The notes under the pieces are model-generated. The model had not been told where the DNA came from. It saw only the letters and a list, made by a program, of their open reading frames with translations, and did no database searches. A DNA stretch of 64,000 nucleotides, taken from the NCBI GenBank assembly GCA_039583875.1, contig CM077150.1:184144375-184208374 (forward strand), given 5' to 3'. Positions 19,917-31,234 of the stretch are shown here, piece by piece. Within the stretch, counting starts at the first letter, position 1, and every line of letters begins with the position of its first letter. This stretch comes from Platanthera guangdongensis. Taxonomy: Eukaryota > Streptophyta > Magnoliopsida > Asparagales > Orchidaceae. Position numbers and translations under genes: made by a program.

Positions 19917-21882
19917 CTAGAGGCACTGATAGGACTTGTCCGTCGGATCTGGCACCAGAACGAATAACACTGACACCACATCGCTCGCAGAGAGACTCGC
20001 TCCCTCTCCTTTGATGAGATCGGCCCGCCGAAGCATCTGGACTGTGTACTTCGCAGTGCTGGCACCATTCTTCTGTATCACCACCTCCAGCTCATAGTCG
20101 GTGTAATGTTCGAGCTGGCAGCTGCTACTGGCTGGCGGTGGAGCGACCGCGGCGGCCTCTAGCTCGCGCACCCGCGCCTCCAACGCTTGGTTCTTTTGGC
20201 AGAGGGTGGCGATCTCGGTGCCCACACGGCTAGCCGCTACCGCGTCCTGCACAGGGGAAGATGGCTAAGGGATAATCATGAGAGAGGAACAGCGGTTAGA
20301 AGTAAATGCGGGCTGAGGGACATACCTCCCATCCCAGGTACTGGGCAAGGGTAGCCTCGGTCGCATCGGCCGGCTTCCTCTAAAGGCCCACCTCCTCCTG
20401 AGAGAGCTTGCGGGCCTCCTCCTTCTCGTCTGCCATCTTCTTGAGCGAGGTGGCGTTCCTCTCCAACTGAGTACAGCGCCGGTCGACCATATGGGCTAGC
20501 TACAGGCCGCGGAGCTGGGCCTGCGCGATTTCGTGCACCAGCACCTGCGTCGCCTCCTCGTCATAGATGGCGGCGTCCTCCCGCGAGTAGAGGACAAATG
20601 AGAAGTTGTAAGCCTCCTCGCTGATTGACTCCTGCTCCAGCCAGCTCGGCAGTAGGGTGGATATCACCGCCCAAGTTGACTCTTTGTCCCATAATAGCAG
20701 AGGGACGACGAGCTCGTCCAGATACCTCTCGCCGAAGCCGAAGTTGCGGTGCCCTATACGCACCGGCTTCGCGGCGGTCCGCGCTTCTTTCTACGGCCCA
20801 GAAGTACAGGCCGCCTCGCCGGGGGCGTCGCTGCCCAAAGCTGTCGTGGGGGAGGGATCCTCGATCGGTCGGATCGCCGGGGCCTTGCCTTTCCTTTAGC
20901 CCACGGTGGGCACCTCACCCGTAGTCTTCACCTTCTTGGGAGGGGGCAGTGAAGGCTGTTGGCGGCTCGGCCACATCTTGGGGGCAGACGCCGTGACCTC
21001 GCACTATATGGCGTCCGCAGCTTGAGCGCGGGCGAGCCCGCTGAGGGCGACCTGGGCACTCTCATAAGGGGGGTGCAGTGGAATGTCCTGCTCGCATGCG
21101 AAAAGGGAAGTTAAAGCAAGAAAAGAAAATAGTGAAGTGAAAAGGGGAATTGCGAGTATCTTACCTCCCCCAGGCGGGACAGTGGCGAGGTTGTCCAGGT
21201 TATGGCGCAGGCACACGACCTCAAAGTTCTTCCCGGTGAAGAACCCGCACAGGTCCGCTTCGTGGCCCCCCAGGCTACGGGGGCGGTAGCTCGCCTCGCT
21301 GAGCTGAACTGGCGAGAAGGGGACGTTTCCTAAGACCCCCTTGATGAACATGAACTTCTTGAGCCAGTTGTGGCTCTTTTTAATGGTCTCCCGCACCTTG
21401 AGATGGGTGTTGGAGAAGTAGGCGGTCCCGTCCTTATTCGCGCGGAAAGAGAACAGCTTGCTGAAGACTGCGAGGCTGAACTCGACCCGCTCCTCCCGAA
21501 AGAAGCAGGCGAACTCGGCCATGACCACCATGGAGTTCGGGGTCCTCTGGCCATGGACGACCCCGAAGTACTTCAGAATTAGGCGAACCTCCGGCCATAG
21601 TGCGAGCCCGAGGCCCGCCTCGAAGTGCGCCAATGGAATGGTGAGCTCTCCTCTGGAGAGTTCGTTTATCTTCTCACCCTCCCCAGGCCGCCTCACCACG
21701 AAGCCAGGAGGGGCGTGATCACTGAGGGAGTCGAGGAAATCGCACTCAGAAATGACGGCACGGGGAAAGTCGTGCTCAAAAAATGTCCAAGCGCACTTGC
21801 CCCGCCGGTCCACATTGCCGCTGCCACCACCTATCTCGCAGAAAGTTTGCTGAGCGTGTGAGGAAATCTCCACAGGAAACAA
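19917..21882 (-). pseudogene. Antisense multi-exon gene 1, Transposase_28-like (decayed)
   Basis: From ATG 21882 one frame runs to the TAG at 19917. Residues 60-210 resemble the 'putative gypsy type transposon' domain (LTIPLAHFEAGLGLALWPEVRL, then FGVVHGQRTPNSMVVMAEFACFF, FSLAVFSKLFSFRANKDGTAYFS, NWLKKFMFI). A Pro/Lys-rich linker and helical, coiled-coil-like parts follow (REDAAIYDEEATQVLVHEIA; LCQKNQALEARVRELEAA). An intron at 20325-20247 (GTATG...GCAG, 79 nt) keeps phase. A second candidate (21164-21088, GTAAG...GCAG, 77 nt) would shift the frame. In-frame stops at about 21004, 20899, 20794, 20500 and 20382 are four TAG and one TAA, suggesting CAG codons lost. Cellular role unknown. Confidence 0.6.
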
Positions 21883-21954
21883 GCGGGTCGGGATTCGCAG
21901 GGAGCATGAAAGGAGGAGCTTAAAGATGATGGATAAGTAAGGGCAGGCGTGTCC

Positions 21955-21962
21955 TATTTATA
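21955..21962 (-). promoter_or_regulatory. TATA box of antisense gene 1
   Basis: Minus strand CTATAAATAGG lies 73 nt before the ATG at 21882, the expected distance for a short leader. There is no LTR next to it, so it looks like an independent promoter. Confidence 0.6.
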
Positions 21963-22523
21963 GAAAGAAAAAGGGCGGGAAAATCTTCGACTGGCGGCAA
22001 AAGTGCAGATAGCAAAAATCAGGCCTGATGGTTCAGCTTACCGGCTCGCAACGACGCTGCAAGGACCGTGTGGCAGCGGATCATGTCCCCCCACGTCCGC
22101 ACAAGAGGCAGTCGAGCGATGGTTGGCATCCGTCTGAAACCATAGGACAGCCGGGGAGACTCACAACTAGCGGGTTCCCGGCCCGCTCCCGCCAAGATCA
22201 GGATGGCTGGCTCGAAAAACTTATTCAAAGGCCTCGCACCCGCCTTAAAAAGGCAGTGGGCGAGTAAGATGGCTTCATCCATGCCTACGGAGAGAAAACC
22301 AGATAACAACACAATAGAAATAACGTGCGTCAGAATTAAGCCCGCCGACGGGCGAGAGAAGTCTCAAATTATTACAGACGATAAAATGTTCCAAAATAAG
22401 AAACCCTCCTAAGCAAGTTGGCCTAAAATGCGGATGCGGCCTGACCCAGCTTTAGACCGAGGGAAGTGGGTAGGCGGATCAGTACTGGATCCATTTCCAC
22501 CGGCCCCGCCTCTGTGTCCCGGC

Positions 22524-23453
22524 CTAGGACAACACGTGAGGATAGTGGTAATCGCGAACCGCCACCAGCTGCTGCTGGGCCAGGCCGACCTCCTCTGTGG
22601 CATGCCTTAGCCACTTCTCGGCCCGCGTAATATGCACGCAAGGAGAAGTAACCTCCTCCCCTTCAGGTGGGCCCCGCGCTCCTTCCATACCCGCGAGCTG
22701 CGCCTCTGTTGCAATTTTGTCCCGGTCAACCCTCTTGAAGATCTCCTATAACAGCATAGTATGTTTCTGAAATAGCCGCGTCACTTGTCTCTTCATCCCC
22801 GCCGCATATGTCGGGTCGCCCAGATAGTCTAAAACAACCTCCGCGTCAGGGGGAGGTGAATATGCCTTGCTCATCTCTTTCTTGGATGAGACCGCGTTAT
22901 AACCTGCAAGTGAGAAACGTCAAAGGGGACCGACGAGAACCAAACAAGTGCCAAGTAAGAGCTTACCAGGGGTTGGCATGCCCCCCGCACTGGTGGACAC
23001 TCAAGAGGAACCTGGCCGTCCCTGGAAGGGTTCTCCTTCGAGTGATGCAAGGGATTTCCCTAGCCCGGGGGGAAGTGGCGACCGAGGGGTATCCGGGGGG
23101 ATGCCCCATGCCTGTGGGGCTGGCGACCCGCTCAGTTGACAGCGGGAGGGAACAATCCTCCTCCCCACTGCCTCCCTCTTCATGCGACGACACCTGCAAG
23201 GGAAAAAGTCAGAAATGAAGCGACAAGCTAGGAGGGAGGTGCGAATACCTCTAAGAAAACCTCGGTGTCTGCTGCCGAGTTTAAGCCCGAGAAGTCATTT
23301 GACGGATACCGCCTGACAATCTTTCCTTTTACTGGCCTGAAGAGAGGGCCGGGAGACCCACGCGCCAACCACGGTGCGGCCTCAATGGCCTCTTCCCTGG
23401 TCTTTTGGCTCGCAGCTTCTAGCCGGTCTCACACATCCTCACTAACTGGCATG
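22524..23453 (-). pseudogene. Antisense multi-exon gene 2, unknown function (decayed)
   Basis: ATG 23453 starts MPVSEDV, then TGA (a likely CGA loss), then a charged stretch (EAASQKTREEAIEAAPWLARG). A short candidate intron (23248-23194) leads to a Pro/Ser/Gly-rich exon (23193-22967). A 63-nt intron (22966-22904, GTAAGC...TTGCAG) leads to a helical, charged exon (SKKEMSKAYSPPPDAEVVLDYL; RVDRDKIATEAQLAG; RHATEEVGLAQQQLVAVRDY) ending at TAG 22526-22524. An in-frame TAG interrupts it near 22746, and phase is lost at the second intron. I do not recognise the product. Layout and promoter resemble gene 1, so the two may be parts of one extra-gene module. Confidence 0.5.
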
Positions 23454-23517
23454 GTGCAGCTACAGTTACCGCAGAAAGGCAAAAGAAGATAGGGATTCAC
23501 CTAAGGGCTCGGTGGTA

Positions 23518-23525
23518 TATTTATA
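23518..23525 (-). promoter_or_regulatory. TATA box of antisense gene 2
   Basis: Minus strand GGCTATAAATATACC lies about 65 nt before the ATG at 23453. It is nearly identical in spacing and sequence to the box before antisense gene 1 (21955-21962). Confidence 0.55.
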
Positions 23526-23819
23526 GCCAGGGAGTGTGACCCACTAGAAGATTCCTTGACAGCTCAGAACAACACTCACCGAACACGCTGGTTGGATATT
23601 CTTTCCGAGCTTGGTCAAACTCAAAAACAGCGGGGATTGTGTACCACCCTGTGTTCACCGAATGAGCCCTCCAGACCAGGCGTGCGGACCAGGGCGCCCT
23701 TCCTACATCAGAACAATAGGCGGGCAGGCAGCGGATGGCCAGCTCTCTCTTGCCCAAGTCAGGCGAGCGAGCCGTGCGAGCGGGCCCTTCCCCTCTCTTT
23801 ATCTCTCGCACGCTAAGAA

Positions 23820-23895
23820 TTCATCGAGCAGAGTTTGGGTCGACATTTTTCGAGCAGAGTTCGGGCTCGACATTTGTCGAGCTATTTTTCGAGGT
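23820..23895 (+). repeat. TCGAGCAGAGTT/TCGACATTT direct repeats
   Basis: Two units TCGAGCAGAGTTTGGGTCGA and TCGAGCAGAGTTCGGGCTCGA, each followed by CATTTNTCGAGC-like sequence, within 75 bp. Another TCGA-core cluster, here in the Tat-like element. No coding frame is convincing. Confidence 0.75.
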
Positions 23896-24061
23896 TGGGT
23901 TCGATGGGTCAAGATCAGCGAGTCCCCTTCCTGAGCTCCCGCAGCGGCAGTATGAGATCGGGCCAGCCCGCTATTCTGCAAGCGCCCTGGCCGCCAGCCC
24001 GCCTCGGTAGAGGCACTAGCGGGTCGCGGCGACCTGGCTCGCACTTGCCCAAGAGGAGAGG

Positions 24062-24577
24062 GTGAGTTGCGGGAGCAAGGTCACACCCGCCCCCTGGGCA
24101 CGAAGAGCAGTGGTAAGTTGACCTCCAAGTCCATGGGATCTGCACAGTGGGGCCCAGTGGTAAAATTACCTGGATGCCCCTCCCATGGGTGCGAATAGCT
24201 TGTTTGAACAGCGGAGTTATGATGTTGGCAAACCAAGCTGGGCTACACATAGCTGTTCAAAACAGCAGAGGTTGGCTATTTGTAGGCCGTTTCCAGAAAT
24301 CTATAAATAATAACCAAGGGCACCTCAGAAAGCACGCTTTCATACTCACTTGCTCCTTAGTCTTTTAGCACTTTCTGAGGTAGCCTTAGCTCGGCCTTTG
24401 GTTAAGGAGGGGAAGCGCTATAAGATCTTCCGGGTGTGTGGTGGGTCCTCCTCGCTGAGCCCTTGGGTTTGGTCCTCTTTTCTTCCTTTGTCATTTTGCT
24501 TGTAAGAAAGAAGTAGGTGTGTGATCACCCCTTATCCAAGGGTGAACTCCACAGAGACCGGTTTTCGGTTTCAACAG
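24062..24577 (+). repeat. Possible 3' LTR of the Tat-like element
   Basis: A purine-rich tract (AAGAGGAGAGGG, 24050-24061) precedes TGAGTTGCGGG. A TATA box (CTATAAATAATAACC) lies at 24301-24315, and the stretch ends GGTTTTCGGTTTCAACA at 24577, where base composition changes. TG...CA ends and the internal TATA fit an LTR in plus orientation. No partner copy is in the window and the start could be elsewhere. Confidence 0.35.
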
Positions 24578-24764
24578 GCAGCAAGCAGCATCCACGACTT
24601 GTGCAACAGTTCTGTGGTTGGGAGGGAGAGGCCGTCGCGGGATTAGGTCGGTAATGAATAGTTACTTCTTCGGTTCAGTTGTACATATCCTATATATACG
24701 TTGCACTAAACCAATTAGTGTTAACAAAGCCCCCGAATTGGACTTAAAGGAAATAAACTGGTTG

Positions 24765-25085
24765 AAACAGAATTCGTCGAGTATCACTTTGATATTCGAC
24801 GAATAAAAACTATTCGTCGAGTTAACACGTGAATATTTGACAAATCGACACAGGGCAAATCATCCGAGTATCAAGGCGATATACGATGAATCGAGGTCTA
24901 ACTCATCGAATCAGTCATGATGATACTCGACGAATCCAAAACAAAAGCGTTGAGTTGTCTCGATGATACTCGATAAATCATTGAGTTGTCTTGATGATAC
25001 TCGACAAATCTAAGATGGAAGCGTTGAGATGTCACGATGATACTCGACGAATCTCGACCATTCGTCGAAACCTCTCGTCCATACT
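24765..25085. repeat. Orphan TCGACGAAT/ATTCGTCGA array
   Basis: About 15 copies of ACTCGACGAAT, ATTCGTCGA and decayed forms (CTCGATAAAT, CTCGACAAAT), with recurrent GATGATACTCGACGAATC blocks and GTTGAG(T/A)TGTC linkers about 50 bp apart. It is of the same general type as the S1 and S2 arrays but with a different unit. I cannot attach it to an element: it lies between the end of the Tat-like LTR and the 3' non-coding part of copia D. Confidence 0.85.
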
Positions 25086-26250
25086 CGATGAATTTCCCTT
25101 AGCTTTCTTCCGATAACTTACATGATGACCCATATTCACAATACAGGTCCCGGAATGAAATTCCTCCATATCCAAAATGTCATAGGCTTGGTCATTTGAG
25201 CAAGGCCAACAAAAACCTTTCCAACTTCTCAAGAGCTCTTTTGTGCGACCCAAAAGGCTCATATCGCATTGGCAGTGAAGCCACATGTTTGATAACTTCC
25301 AGATCACCATGGTAATACCAATAGTCTCCCACTTGATCTTGAAAGTACCAAACAAAAGCTTCACAAATAATGAGCAGCATCTAGCAATGCATCATTGCAC
25401 CACAAGCAATAAGATTTTAAAACTCGAAAGCTTTTATGACCAATGTATCAATGTTGTCATGTCCCTTTTTATTTTATATCCGGATAGAACTAGAGGTATA
25501 GACCGTGTCACCCTCATAATTGGTCAATCCTAGTTTCCTTATCTAGAATGGACGTCCAGAAATTGGGGAGCCCAATATCATATATTGACTCAACCAAGCA
25601 TGGTCATGCATTTTGCAGTCCCACTCCATCAAGGGGCCCGTGGATGCAACTCCTGTCATATAGGAGGACAAATCCCATCTCTACTCACACACAAATACTG
25701 AAATGATTCGTAACATACCCAATAATCACCTTTATCATCCAACTTTCTAAATACTGGACTTTTGATAGCATCAAAGAACGTTCTTCCTCACTCGATGAAT
25801 GCTGTGACTTCAGGTCAAAGGACCACAAACACCATTGCCACTTGAGCCATAATTGTGACACATTCATGTAACAATCCACAAACTATTCCCATAGTGGGTC
25901 CGTCCAGTACAACTTGTTCATAATAAGTACCCAAGTAACGACTTGATATCACAATATCATGACCTGTGAGGATGGGTCATCAGTCAACACACGTGCTAGT
26001 CTTAAATGTATCATCATCGCCCTATCTTCTAAGCTGATACAACAACCAAAGACCTCTTAAGAATGAAGCTTCTAAGATCATAGGTTCTCACTTTCAAGTC
26101 ACTACTTGACTCCTATGGAAGAAAACATTCTAAGGGAATTTTTACAGTTAACTATTCTATCACAATAGAAATAATAATACAATAAAACAACTTACCAAGA
26201 TATATAAATGAAATGCATACAATACTTTATTCATCAAACAAAATATTACA
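25086..26250 (-). other. Copia D 3' non-coding region
   Basis: AT-rich stretch of about 1.2 kb downstream of the RNase H end (IRYLNDQL, about 26300-26270). It has no convincing coding frame; short open frames here look random. I see no polypurine tract followed by a TGTTGG LTR start, so the 3' LTR is missing, diverged or displaced. Confidence 0.6.
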
Positions 26251-26261
26251 ACCAACAAACA

Positions 26262-28768
26262 TATAATCCACAAGACTCACACTAGAGCTGATCATTAAGA
26301 TATCGTATATCCATAGATCTAATATGACCATCATGCTTTCCTTCTGCTAACGTATAAGCGCCGAAGTATGTGCTTGGAGTGCTGATGAGATATAGGTTCT
26401 GAAGCAAGTGCAATTGCATTGTTGTTGTCACTGTAGATATCTACAGGATGAACAATGCTCGGCACTACATCTATCTCATCGATGAATTTCCTACTCCATA
26501 CAGCCTCCTTCGCTACATTTGTAGAGGCGAAATACTCAACATCAGATGTAGAATCGGCAACTGTCACCTACTTGGAACTTTTCCAGCTAACAACGCCTCC
26601 ATTAAGGCTAAATATGAAACTTGACTGAGACATTGAGTCGTCCCTATTAGTTTGAAAGCTAGCATATGTGTAACCCCTTACAACGAGCTCTCCCTATCCA
26701 CCAAACACCAAGAACTTATCCTTAGTCCTTCGCAAGTATTTTAGGATATTATTAATGGCAATCCCATGACTTTCATCAGGATCAGACTGATACCTACTAG
26801 TCATTCTCAAGGAATAAGAGACATCAGGTAGATTACATATCATTGCATACATGATTGACCCAATTACCGAAGAATATTGGAATAAACTTCATGTGTCCTT
26901 TTCTTCACAAGACTTAGGACATTGGTCCTTAGAGAGACTCACACCATGAGACATGGGTAAGAATCCTTTCTTGGACTCAAGCATGTTGAACCTGTTCAAC
27001 ACCTTATCAATGTATGTACTTTTGGTCAAACCCAACAGCTTTTTTGATCTGTCTCTATAGATCTTAATACCAAGTATTTAAGTTGCTTCATTCAAGTTCT
27101 TCAAATAAAAACAGTTCCATAGGTTGTTCTTAATAAGTTGTAGGGTCGGTTTGTCATTCTCGATCAGTAGTATGACATCTACATACAATATTAGAAAGAC
27201 AATGATGCTCCCACAAATGCATTTGTAAACACACGATTCATCCTCATTCTTGATAAAAGTAAACTCTTTGATATTTTCATCAAAACGAAGATTCCAACTT
27301 ATAAAAACTTATTTTAATCCATAAATGGATCTCTATCTGTAGGTTGCATATTTTAGTGGCTTCACCTGGAGATACAAAACCCCCGGGTTGTGTTATATAC
27401 ACTTCCTCAAGGATATTCCCATTTAGTAAAGCTATTTTCACATCCATATGCCAGATCTCGTAGTCATAATATGCAGCAATAACAAGAAGAAATCTGATGG
27501 ACTTAACCGAGGCAACATGGGAAAAGGTCTTATCATAGTCAATACCATGAATTTGCTTGAAACCCTTAGCGACCTGCCACCCTTTGAATGTATGTACATT
27601 CCATCCATATTGGTCTTCTTCTTGAAGACCCACTTGCACCCTATGGGTCGTACCCCTTCACGTGGTTCCACCAAGGTCCATACTCTATCTCATACATGAA
27701 GTCCATTTCAGATTTCATGGCCTCAAGCTACTTCTCGGAGTCTGGTCCACTCATAGCCTCTTGGTAGGTTTTTGGCTTATCGCTATCATCCATAAGCAAT
27801 ACATTACTTATTTGAGATACGAGAAATACAAATCTCTCAGGCTCAAACCTTGGTCTACTAGATCTACGTGGAACTTGTGTTTCCTAAGCAGGCTCTCTAG
27901 CTACAACAACTTGTAGTCCTGGCTCAGGTTCCAATTCTGGTTCATTCATACTTTGTGGTTCTTGAACTTCTTCAAGTTCTATATTAGTAGTATTTCGACT
28001 TAAGAACACTTTCTCAAGAAAGACACAGGTCCTTGCGATAAACACTTTGCCCTCGGACGGTAGGTAGACATAGTACCCTTTAGTTTCCTTAGGATACCCC
28101 ACAAGATAACACTTATCTGTCTTGGGTTCCATCTTGTTGGGCATTTGACGCTTATATGACATGGGTTCTAGCTTGTTGGGGATTTGTCGTCACACATATA
28201 CCTCATAGCCCCAAATCTTAAGGAACGATATTCTAGGATGCTTCCCAATCTATATCTCGTATGATGTCTTTAGAACCGCTTCTATTGGAGAACGATTTAG
28301 TGTAAATGCAGTAGTTTCTACAGCAAAACCCCAAAAGGAAATATGCATATCTATATGACTCATCATCGATCGTACCATGTCTAATAGAGTACGATTCCTC
28401 CGCTCATTCAAACCACTATAATGCGGTGTTCTAGGTGGAGTGAGTTGTGATACAATAGCATACTCTTTCAGATGATCACGAAACTCATTACATAGGTATT
28501 CACCATCTCGATCAGAGTAGAGTGCTTTAACCTTCTTACCCAGCTGGTTCTCTACTTTGTTATTAAACTCTTTGAACTTTTCAAAGGTTTCAGATTTACA
28601 CTTCATAAGATATATGTATCCATATCTACTAAAATCATTAGTAAATGTAACAAAGTATAAATACCCACCTCTAGCCATAAAACTCATCGGCCCACATAAA
28701 TCACTATGTCCTATACCCAAGATATCACCAGTCGTCTCATTGAAACCAGTGAAAGGAACAATAGTCAT
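26262..28768 (-). pseudogene. Copia D integrase, RT and RNase H remnants
   Basis: IN core 28768-28250 (DLCGPM, SDRDGEYLC, TPHYSGLNERRNRTLLD, SFWGFAVET). IN C-terminus 28162-27884 (DKCYLVGYPKETKGYYVYLP). RT N-part 27639-27280 (VAKGFKQIHGIDYDKTFSHVA, MDVKIALLNGNILEEVYITQP). RT palm near 27192-27170 reads LYVDVILL: the second catalytic Asp of YVDD is Val. RNase H remnant 26567-26331 has STSDVEYFASTNVAKEAVW, DNNNAIALA and HSKHILRR, then the short tail IRYLNDQL. Many stops separate the blocks. The enzyme is non-functional by both frame and catalytic residue. Confidence 0.85.
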
Positions 28769-28885
28769 CTTGCCTAATAAATATTATTTGCATCTCTCAA
28801 ATGATTCACAATCTAATGAGTCTAGTAGTCCATCTCTATGGAGCTTGGATACGTGTTTCTCATTTATATGGCTCAAATGACAATG

Positions 28886-29559
28886 TCAAAGGTACGCAGA
28901 GTACGATTCATTCGTTTTTAGTCTTTTAGTATTTTTTATATAATATATCTGATGGTCTAACTTTAAAACATATAAACCATTAAACATTTGGGCTATTCCA
29001 TAACAAACATCATTCTTAAATATAGAATAACAATTGTTCTTAATAATAAAAGAAAATCTAATCATGTCCAAACATGAAATAGATATAATGTTTCTAGTTA
29101 TGGATGAAACAAAATAATAATTATCTAATTCAATTACAATCCCACCGGGCAAAGAAAGACGGTAAGCACACACCGCGACAACAACAACTCTTGCTCCATT
29201 ACCAACATGCAGGTCCACCTTTCCTTTACTCAACAATCTTCTCCTTCCCACTTCCTACATATTTATACAAATGTGAGAGCACATCCGGTATCCAATACCC
29301 ATGATGAAGCATCAAAACAGTTTATCTCTATAACATATATAGTTGAAGCGGAAGTCATAACTCCCCTCATCTTACGTAGACCCTCGATGTACAAAGGACA
29401 GTTCCTCCTCCAATGACCAGACTTGCCAAATTGGTGGCATTTCCCATCCTTCGCAGAGCCTTTCTTCTTCAGTGCTAAAGACTTGGGCTCCAAAGTAGAC
29501 TTAGGTCCTGCCTTTGACTTTTTGAAACCCTTGGCCTTGCCCTTGTCTTTATGCACCAT
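28886..29559 (-). pseudogene. Copia D zinc knuckle, protease and pre-integrase remnants
   Basis: 29559-29263: Lys-rich linker (KGKAKGFKKSKAG), then knuckle C-H-Q-F-GKSGHWRRNC with the second Cys replaced by Phe, then SSWVLDTGC, the protease active site (DTG). The frame shifts at about 29260 and continues 29251-28886 as KGKVDLHVGNGARV, the pre-integrase strand region (ITRNIISISCLD) and FNGLYVLKLD. This is the usual gag-PR-IN junction of copia type. Confidence 0.82.
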
Positions 29560-29582
29560 CAGTATGTGGTAACAAGCTTGGT

Positions 29583-30189
29583 CTACTTCATGATGATTTC
29601 AGCAGTTTGCAACATGCCGATGAGCTCAGGCAGTATCTTGTCTATTTCATTCATGTTATAGTTTAAGACAAACTGCTCATAACTGTCTGGCAAGGATTGT
29701 AGGATCAGGTCTGTGGCCAACTCTTGGCCCAGAGGGAAGCCTAGTCGCTCAAGGTTCTCTATATACCCAATCATCTTGAGTACGTGAATCCCTACTATGT
29801 CTTGAGCTCCCATCTTACACTAAACCAATGCCTTAGTGATGTCAAATATCTTCGCGAGCTAGCCCTTGAAACATTTTCTTGCGATGCTCGTCAATTTCCT
29901 TGCAACCCATGTTCTTATGTTGCTTTTGGAGCTTAGAGTTGTTGGATTCCTGCATGAGACATTCGACATCTAAGGAGTCATCAAGATACTTCTTATAAGC
30001 ATTCTTATCAGCACGGGACGCATTCCCGGTAGGCTCTTCAGGGGATTCCTCTTTAAAAATATAGAGCTTTTGCTCTTGCCTGAGAACAATTCTCGAGCTC
30101 CTATACTAGTCCAAATAATCCGTACCACTCAGCTTCTCCTTCTTATGGATGGATCTAAGGGATAAGGTGGAGTGTGAACCAATTGCCAT
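29583..30189 (-). pseudogene. Copia D gag remnant
   Basis: ATG at 30189 (MAIGSHSTLSLRSIHKKEKL) leads into SGTDYLD; a stop splits the conserved WYRS block. The middle part is broken by several stops. 29813-29583 is open again with HVLKMIGYIENLERLGFPLG and ILQSLPDSYEQFVLNYNMNEIDK, the conserved gag C-terminal region. The order and spacing fit an ordinary copia gag of about 250 residues. Confidence 0.8.
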
Positions 30190-31234
30190 GAAAATTCTAC
30201 AAGAATCAAGCAAAGTAAACTCAGTACTACATTTCAAAATACATTTTATTCTTTCGACAAGGACTTTAATCAAAATAACTTCCACTATTTTTATTAAACT
30301 GACAACCCTCGATATCAATTTGGAGAGTATATGCGAGTTAATCTCTTAGTGTACAAGATCCATATTTCACTTACACTATGAGTCAACTTTTGCTTTTCTC
30401 TCACAATGCAGTTATTTAGGTAGGCAATGCTTTCCAATTGAATCACAATGCAACTTCTGTATGGCTGTTGAATAACTCTTTATTTGCATCCATCATATGG
30501 AGCATGCCAACCCTATGCCTCTGGGCACTCAACCGTTGAGGTCACCCAGTTAAGTTTCTAATATCGAAGTGGGATATCACAATTATCCTCGCACACCATT
30601 ACCAATATAGATTAATGCAACTTGACATGGCAAGCCCACACTTCATCGATCGAGGCAGGAATTGTGTCATCCATCGGAAGGCATCCGAATACTTAAAATT
30701 GCTTAAGAGATTTTTAAATAGTTGATTACCACTTAATCATGGTTAACAATTAACTAATGTGCACATCCACAAAATGAAACAACAACAACCATAATCAAAA
30801 TACATCCCAGATGTGCACAATAAAATCATCAACACTTGACGAGCTGGGCTAAATCTGAACATTTGGAACCCTTATAAATCCCTAGATTTACACACATTGG
30901 ACATGAGCAAAACCAACTCCACTTATATAGAAGACGAGCTCGTCTCACAATATGCAATTAAAAATCTTACACATACTTGGTTTCACAAACCAATAAGAGT
31001 GTCGGTTACTGTTAAGGAGTCACAATGATATCACAACAAAATCCCATGCGATCCTGGCGGGGTTACAAGGGGCTTCGCCCCTGGAGGGGTCATAGGGGAA
31101 GAGCCCCTAACGGGGTCCAAGGGGCACAACACTTGTTCCTGGAATAGATCTAGGCATCTTAGAACAATTCTAAAAATTTCAGATCTACATGCAATGGATT
31201 TAGCAACTTCTGATACAATGATCATCACATTGAA
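30190..31234 (-). other. Copia D 5' leader with GC hairpins
   Basis: About 1 kb between PBS and gag ATG with no coding frame of note. Near the PBS (31056-31135) it holds G/C blocks that fold on themselves: a perfect GGGGC-TTC-GCCCC hairpin at 31069-31081 and a GGGGAAGAGCCCC near-hairpin at about 31096-31108. Such structured leaders are candidates for RNA packaging or dimerisation signals. Confidence 0.55.

Larger units (their letters stand above)
19247..24577 (+). mobile_element. Tat-like Ty3/gypsy 3' part with antisense genes (inferred)
   Basis: GC-rich (clearly richer than both neighbours) with no pol domain. It holds two decayed minus-strand genes with introns and their own TATA boxes, then a plus-strand LTR-like stretch with TATAAATA at 24302 ending TTTCAACA at 24577. 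Plant Tat-lineage gypsy elements are known to carry extra ORFs, often antisense and intron-containing, between pol and the 3' LTR; this layout matches. The pol-bearing half would lie beyond S2 and S1, left of the window. The element assignment is inference; the antisense genes are seen directly. Confidence 0.5.

Noticed and set aside
21088..21164. Firm intron in antisense gene 1
   Set aside because: GT...AG borders are good, but removal of 77 nt shifts the frame while the unspliced frame stays open, so it is listed only as a candidate.
22028..22412. Plus-strand frames of 69-79 codons
   Set aside because: No domain, no start context, and the stretch lies between two minus-strand genes with introns; composition alone explains open frames in GC-rich DNA.
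25032..25380. 110-codon minus frame as a gene
   Set aside because: It extends into the TCGACGAAT array and the copia D 3' non-coding region and shows no domain.
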